Below, one piece after another: positions 62,038-64,000 of a stretch of 64,000 nt of DNA (position 1 is its first letter; the number at the start of each line of letters is the position of its first letter). The translations under genes and the position numbers were made by a program. The notes beneath the pieces were generated by a model. The model saw nothing but the letters and a program-made list of their open reading frames with translations. It was not told where the DNA came from and did not search any database. The stretch is taken from the NCBI RefSeq assembly GCF_047971665.1, contig NZ_JBKEAA010000013.1, positions 1 through 64,000 of the forward strand, written 5' to 3'. The stretch is from Castellaniella sp047971665 (GTDB taxonomy: Bacteria; Pseudomonadota; Gammaproteobacteria; Burkholderiales; Burkholderiaceae_B).

Positions 62038-63167
62038 GCCGCCCCTGGAACTTTGCGGCGGGCCCCTCCACGCTGCCGCTCGAGGTCCTGCAGCAGGCCG
62101 CCGCCGAAATGTGCGACTGGAACGGCAGCGGCACTTCGGTCATGGAAATGAGCCACCGCGGCAAGCACTACAGCCGCATCCGCGACGAGGCCGAGGCCGA
62201 CCTGCGCGCGCTGCTTGCCGTGCCGGACGATTTCGAGGTGCTTTTCATGCAGGGCGGCGCTTCGGCGCAGAATGCCATCGTGCCGTTGAATCTGATCGGC
62301 CGTGCCGGTCTGGACAGGGCGGACTACATATTGAGTGGTCACTGGGCGCGTAAATCCTGCAACGAGGCGGCGCGGTATGGCGATATCGCCGTGGCTGCCA
62401 CGGCCGAGTCAGCCATCGACATCGGCGGCCGCCGTTATGACGCCTGGTGCTGGCTGCCCGAGCAAGACCAATGGCGGGTCCGCCGCGATGCCGCCTATCT
62501 GCATCTGTGCGCCAACGAGACCATCGGCGGGGTCGAGCAGGCGGTCATGCCCGACATGGCGGCCCTGGGAGCGTCCGACGTGCCGCTGGTGGCCGACATG
62601 TCCTCCAACATCCTGACCCGGCCGATCGATTTCTCGCGGCTGGGCATGGTCTATGCCGGGGCGCAAAAGAACGCCGGCCCGGCCGGGGTGACGCTGACTT
62701 TCGTGCGCAAGGACCTGATGGGGCATGCGTTGCCGTCTTGTCCTTCCGTATTCGACTACGCCAATGTGGCCGGCGCCCAGTCCATGTTCAATACGCCACC
62801 GACCTACGCGATCTATATGGCGGGTCTGGTCTTCAAGTGGCTGTTGCGCCAGGGCGGTGTGGCCGCCATGGATGCGGCCTGCGAACAGAAGTCGCGCGCG
62901 CTGTACGATTATCTGGACCGTTCCTCGTTTTACGAGAACCGCATCGCGCCGGACAACCGCTCGCGCGTCAACGTGCCGTTCTTTTTGCGCGACGAATCCC
63001 TGAACGCCGCCTTTCTGGCAGAATCCGAGGCTGCGGGGCTGCTGGCCCTGAAGGGCCACAAGGCGGTGGGCGGTATGCGGGCTTCGCTGTACAACGCCAT
63101 GCCCCTGGAAGGCGTGCGGGCCCTGATCGAGTTCCTCAAGGATTTCGAGGCCCGTCATGGCGGATGA
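62034..63167 (+). CDS. serC: Phosphoserine aminotransferase
   Basis: 377-residue class V PLP aminotransferase of serine and pyridoxine synthesis. NFAAGPSTLPLEVL at the N-terminus, SHRGKHYSRI, FMQGGASAQNAIVPLNL, PLP lysine in VYAGAQKNAGPAGVTL near 205 and FNTPPTYAIYM. Its ATG is inside the gyrA stop (ATGA) and it overlaps pheA by 11 bp. Confidence 0.97.
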   Translation: MSRPWNFAAGPSTLPLEVLQQAAAEMCDWNGSGTSVMEMSHRGKHYSRIRDEAEADLRALLAVPDDFEVLFMQGGASAQNAIVPLNLIGRAGLDRADYILSGHWARKSCNEAARYGDIAVAATAESAIDIGGRRYDAWCWLPEQDQWRVRRDAAYLHLCANETIGGVEQAVMPDMAALGASDVPLVADMSSNILTRPIDFSRLGMVYAGAQKNAGPAGVTLTFVRKDLMGHALPSCPSVFDYANVAGAQSMFNTPPTYAIYMAGLVFKWLLRQGGVAAMDAACEQKSRALYDYLDRSSFYENRIAPDNRSRVNVPFFLRDESLNAAFLAESEAAGLLALKGHKAVGGMRASLYNAMPLEGVRALIEFLKDFEARHGG

Positions 63168-64000
63168 CACCCTTCAGTCCCGGCTGGACCCTCTGCGCCA
63201 GCGCATCGATGCGCTGGATACGCAGATTCTGGATCTGCTCAATCAGCGCGCCCGCGCGGCGCTCGAGGTCGGCGAGGTCAAGATGGCCTTCGATGCGGCC
63301 GGGCCGATTCTCAAGCCCGAGCGTGAGGCCCTGATCATCCGCCGTTTGCAAGCGGACAATGGCGGGCCGATCCCGGAAGAGGCGGTCGCCGCGATCTGGC
63401 GTCAGATCATCTCGACCTGTCGCAGCCTGGAAAGCGTGCTGACGGCCGCTTTCCTCGGGCCCCAGGGGTCGTTCTCCGAAGAGGCGGCCTACGAGCATTT
63501 CGGTCATGCCATCACCAGCCTGCGCTGCGAGTCCTTCGACGAGGTGTTCCGTGCCGTCGAGGCCGGGCAGGCGGATGTCGGCATGATTCCGGTGGAAAAC
63601 TCCACCGAGGGCGCCGTCAATCGCAGTCTGGATTTGTTGCTGAATTCCTCCCTCAAGGTGCTGGGCGAGCGCACCATCCGCATCCATCACAATCTGCTCA
63701 CCCTGACCGGCGGACTCGAGGGTGTCACCCGGGTCCTGGGCCATCCCCAGGCCCTGGCCCAGTGCCAGGCCTGGCTCAGTCGCAACCACCCGGAACTGGA
63801 ACGCCTGCCGGTGGCCAGCAACGCCCAGGCCGCGCGCATGGCGGCGGAGGACCCAGCCTGCGCGGCGATAGCCGGAGAGGCGGCGGCGGCGGCCTGGGGG
63901 CTGAGCACTGTGGCCAGCGGAATTCAGGACGATCCACAGAACCAGACCCGCTTCGTGGCTGTCGGGCCGCGGGATGCCGGGCCGACCGGTCGTGACAAGA
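63157..64000 (+). CDS. pheA: Bifunctional chorismate mutase / prephenate dehydratase (P-protein), 3' end outside window
   Basis: About 281 residues seen. AroQ chorismate mutase domain 1-90 (LQSRLDPLRQRIDALDTQILDLLNQRARAALEVGEVK, LKPEREALIIRRLQ), then the prephenate dehydratase domain from about 97 (AAFLGPQGSFSEEAAYEHFG, GMIPVENSTEGAVNRSLDLLL, ASNAQAARMAA, QNQTRFVAVG). The ACT regulatory domain should lie beyond the window edge. Converts chorismate to phenylpyruvate. Overlaps serC; a gyrA-serC-pheA cluster is common in betaproteobacteria. Confidence 0.96.
   Translation, partial: MADDTLQSRLDPLRQRIDALDTQILDLLNQRARAALEVGEVKMAFDAAGPILKPEREALIIRRLQADNGGPIPEEAVAAIWRQIISTCRSLESVLTAAFLGPQGSFSEEAAYEHFGHAITSLRCESFDEVFRAVEAGQADVGMIPVENSTEGAVNRSLDLLLNSSLKVLGERTIRIHHNLLTLTGGLEGVTRVLGHPQALAQCQAWLSRNHPELERLPVASNAQAARMAAEDPACAAIAGEAAAAAWGLSTVASGIQDDPQNQTRFVAVGPRDAGPTGRDK

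Overview
The window reads as a chromosomal segment of a GC-rich betaproteobacterium of the order Burkholderiales, probably the family Alcaligenaceae (Bordetella/Achromobacter/Castellaniella-like). This is inferred from protein character (a small OmpA with an Asn-Trp-rich N-terminus, DUF1841, the fur/bamE/dapB and recN/nadK/hrcA/hemH/grpE/dnaK/dnaJ order, gyrA-serC-pheA) and from high GC. No database search was possible, so genus is not claimed.

Layout. 1-2.2 kb: 3' end of nrdR carrying an in-frame TGA, dut, tRNA-Gly with a textbook promoter and terminator, murB. 2.3-9.2 kb: bamE-dapB, divergent fur, nadK-recN, divergent hrcA and hemH. 9.2-14.3 kb: an orphan protein with a ParB/sulfiredoxin-like segment, then grpE, dnaK, dnaJ, with heat-shock (sigma-32 type) promoters before grpE and dnaK. 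14.3-16.7 kb: a molybdate uptake operon modA-modB-modD that lacks modC and is preceded by a ModE-type palindrome. 16.8-22.6 kb: an M16 metalloprotease, a MocR regulator and a divergent omega-amino-acid transaminase with direct repeats between them. 22.6-26.8 kb: a MoxR ATPase / GNAT / VWA operon, two small cytochromes c, DUF1841. 27-34.3 kb: icd, a CitE-like lyase, a GAF-GGDEF-EAL protein, a TAXI-TRAP transporter. 34.5-41 kb: SMR efflux pump, Smr-domain protein, trxB, then ftsK-lolA-rarA.

41.06-46.43 kb is the clearest accessory block: lower GC, a trimeric autotransporter adhesin of the YadA type, a lipoprotein resembling a SecD periplasmic head, a divergently oriented AraC regulator and a very AT-rich spacer. 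It is followed by a Crp/Fnr regulator and tyrosine phenol-lyase (46.4-48.5 kb), then wrbA, serS, a small EF-hand membrane protein, an ISL3-type transposase remnant beside tRNA-Ser, and an Old Yellow Enzyme with an AhpD-like partner. 53.5-58.9 kb holds a DMT exporter, a leaderless periplasmic-binding-like protein, DUF924, a YpfH-like esterase, ubiG-gph and an OmpA-like lipoprotein-free porin-associated protein. The window ends with the tightly overlapping gyrA-serC-pheA cluster, cut off inside pheA.

Most genes are housekeeping. The parts most worth a second look are the adhesin/lipoprotein/AraC block, the modC-less molybdate operon, the MoxR-GNAT-VWA operon with a pentanucleotide repeat, the nrdR stop codon, and the orphan ParB-like protein.
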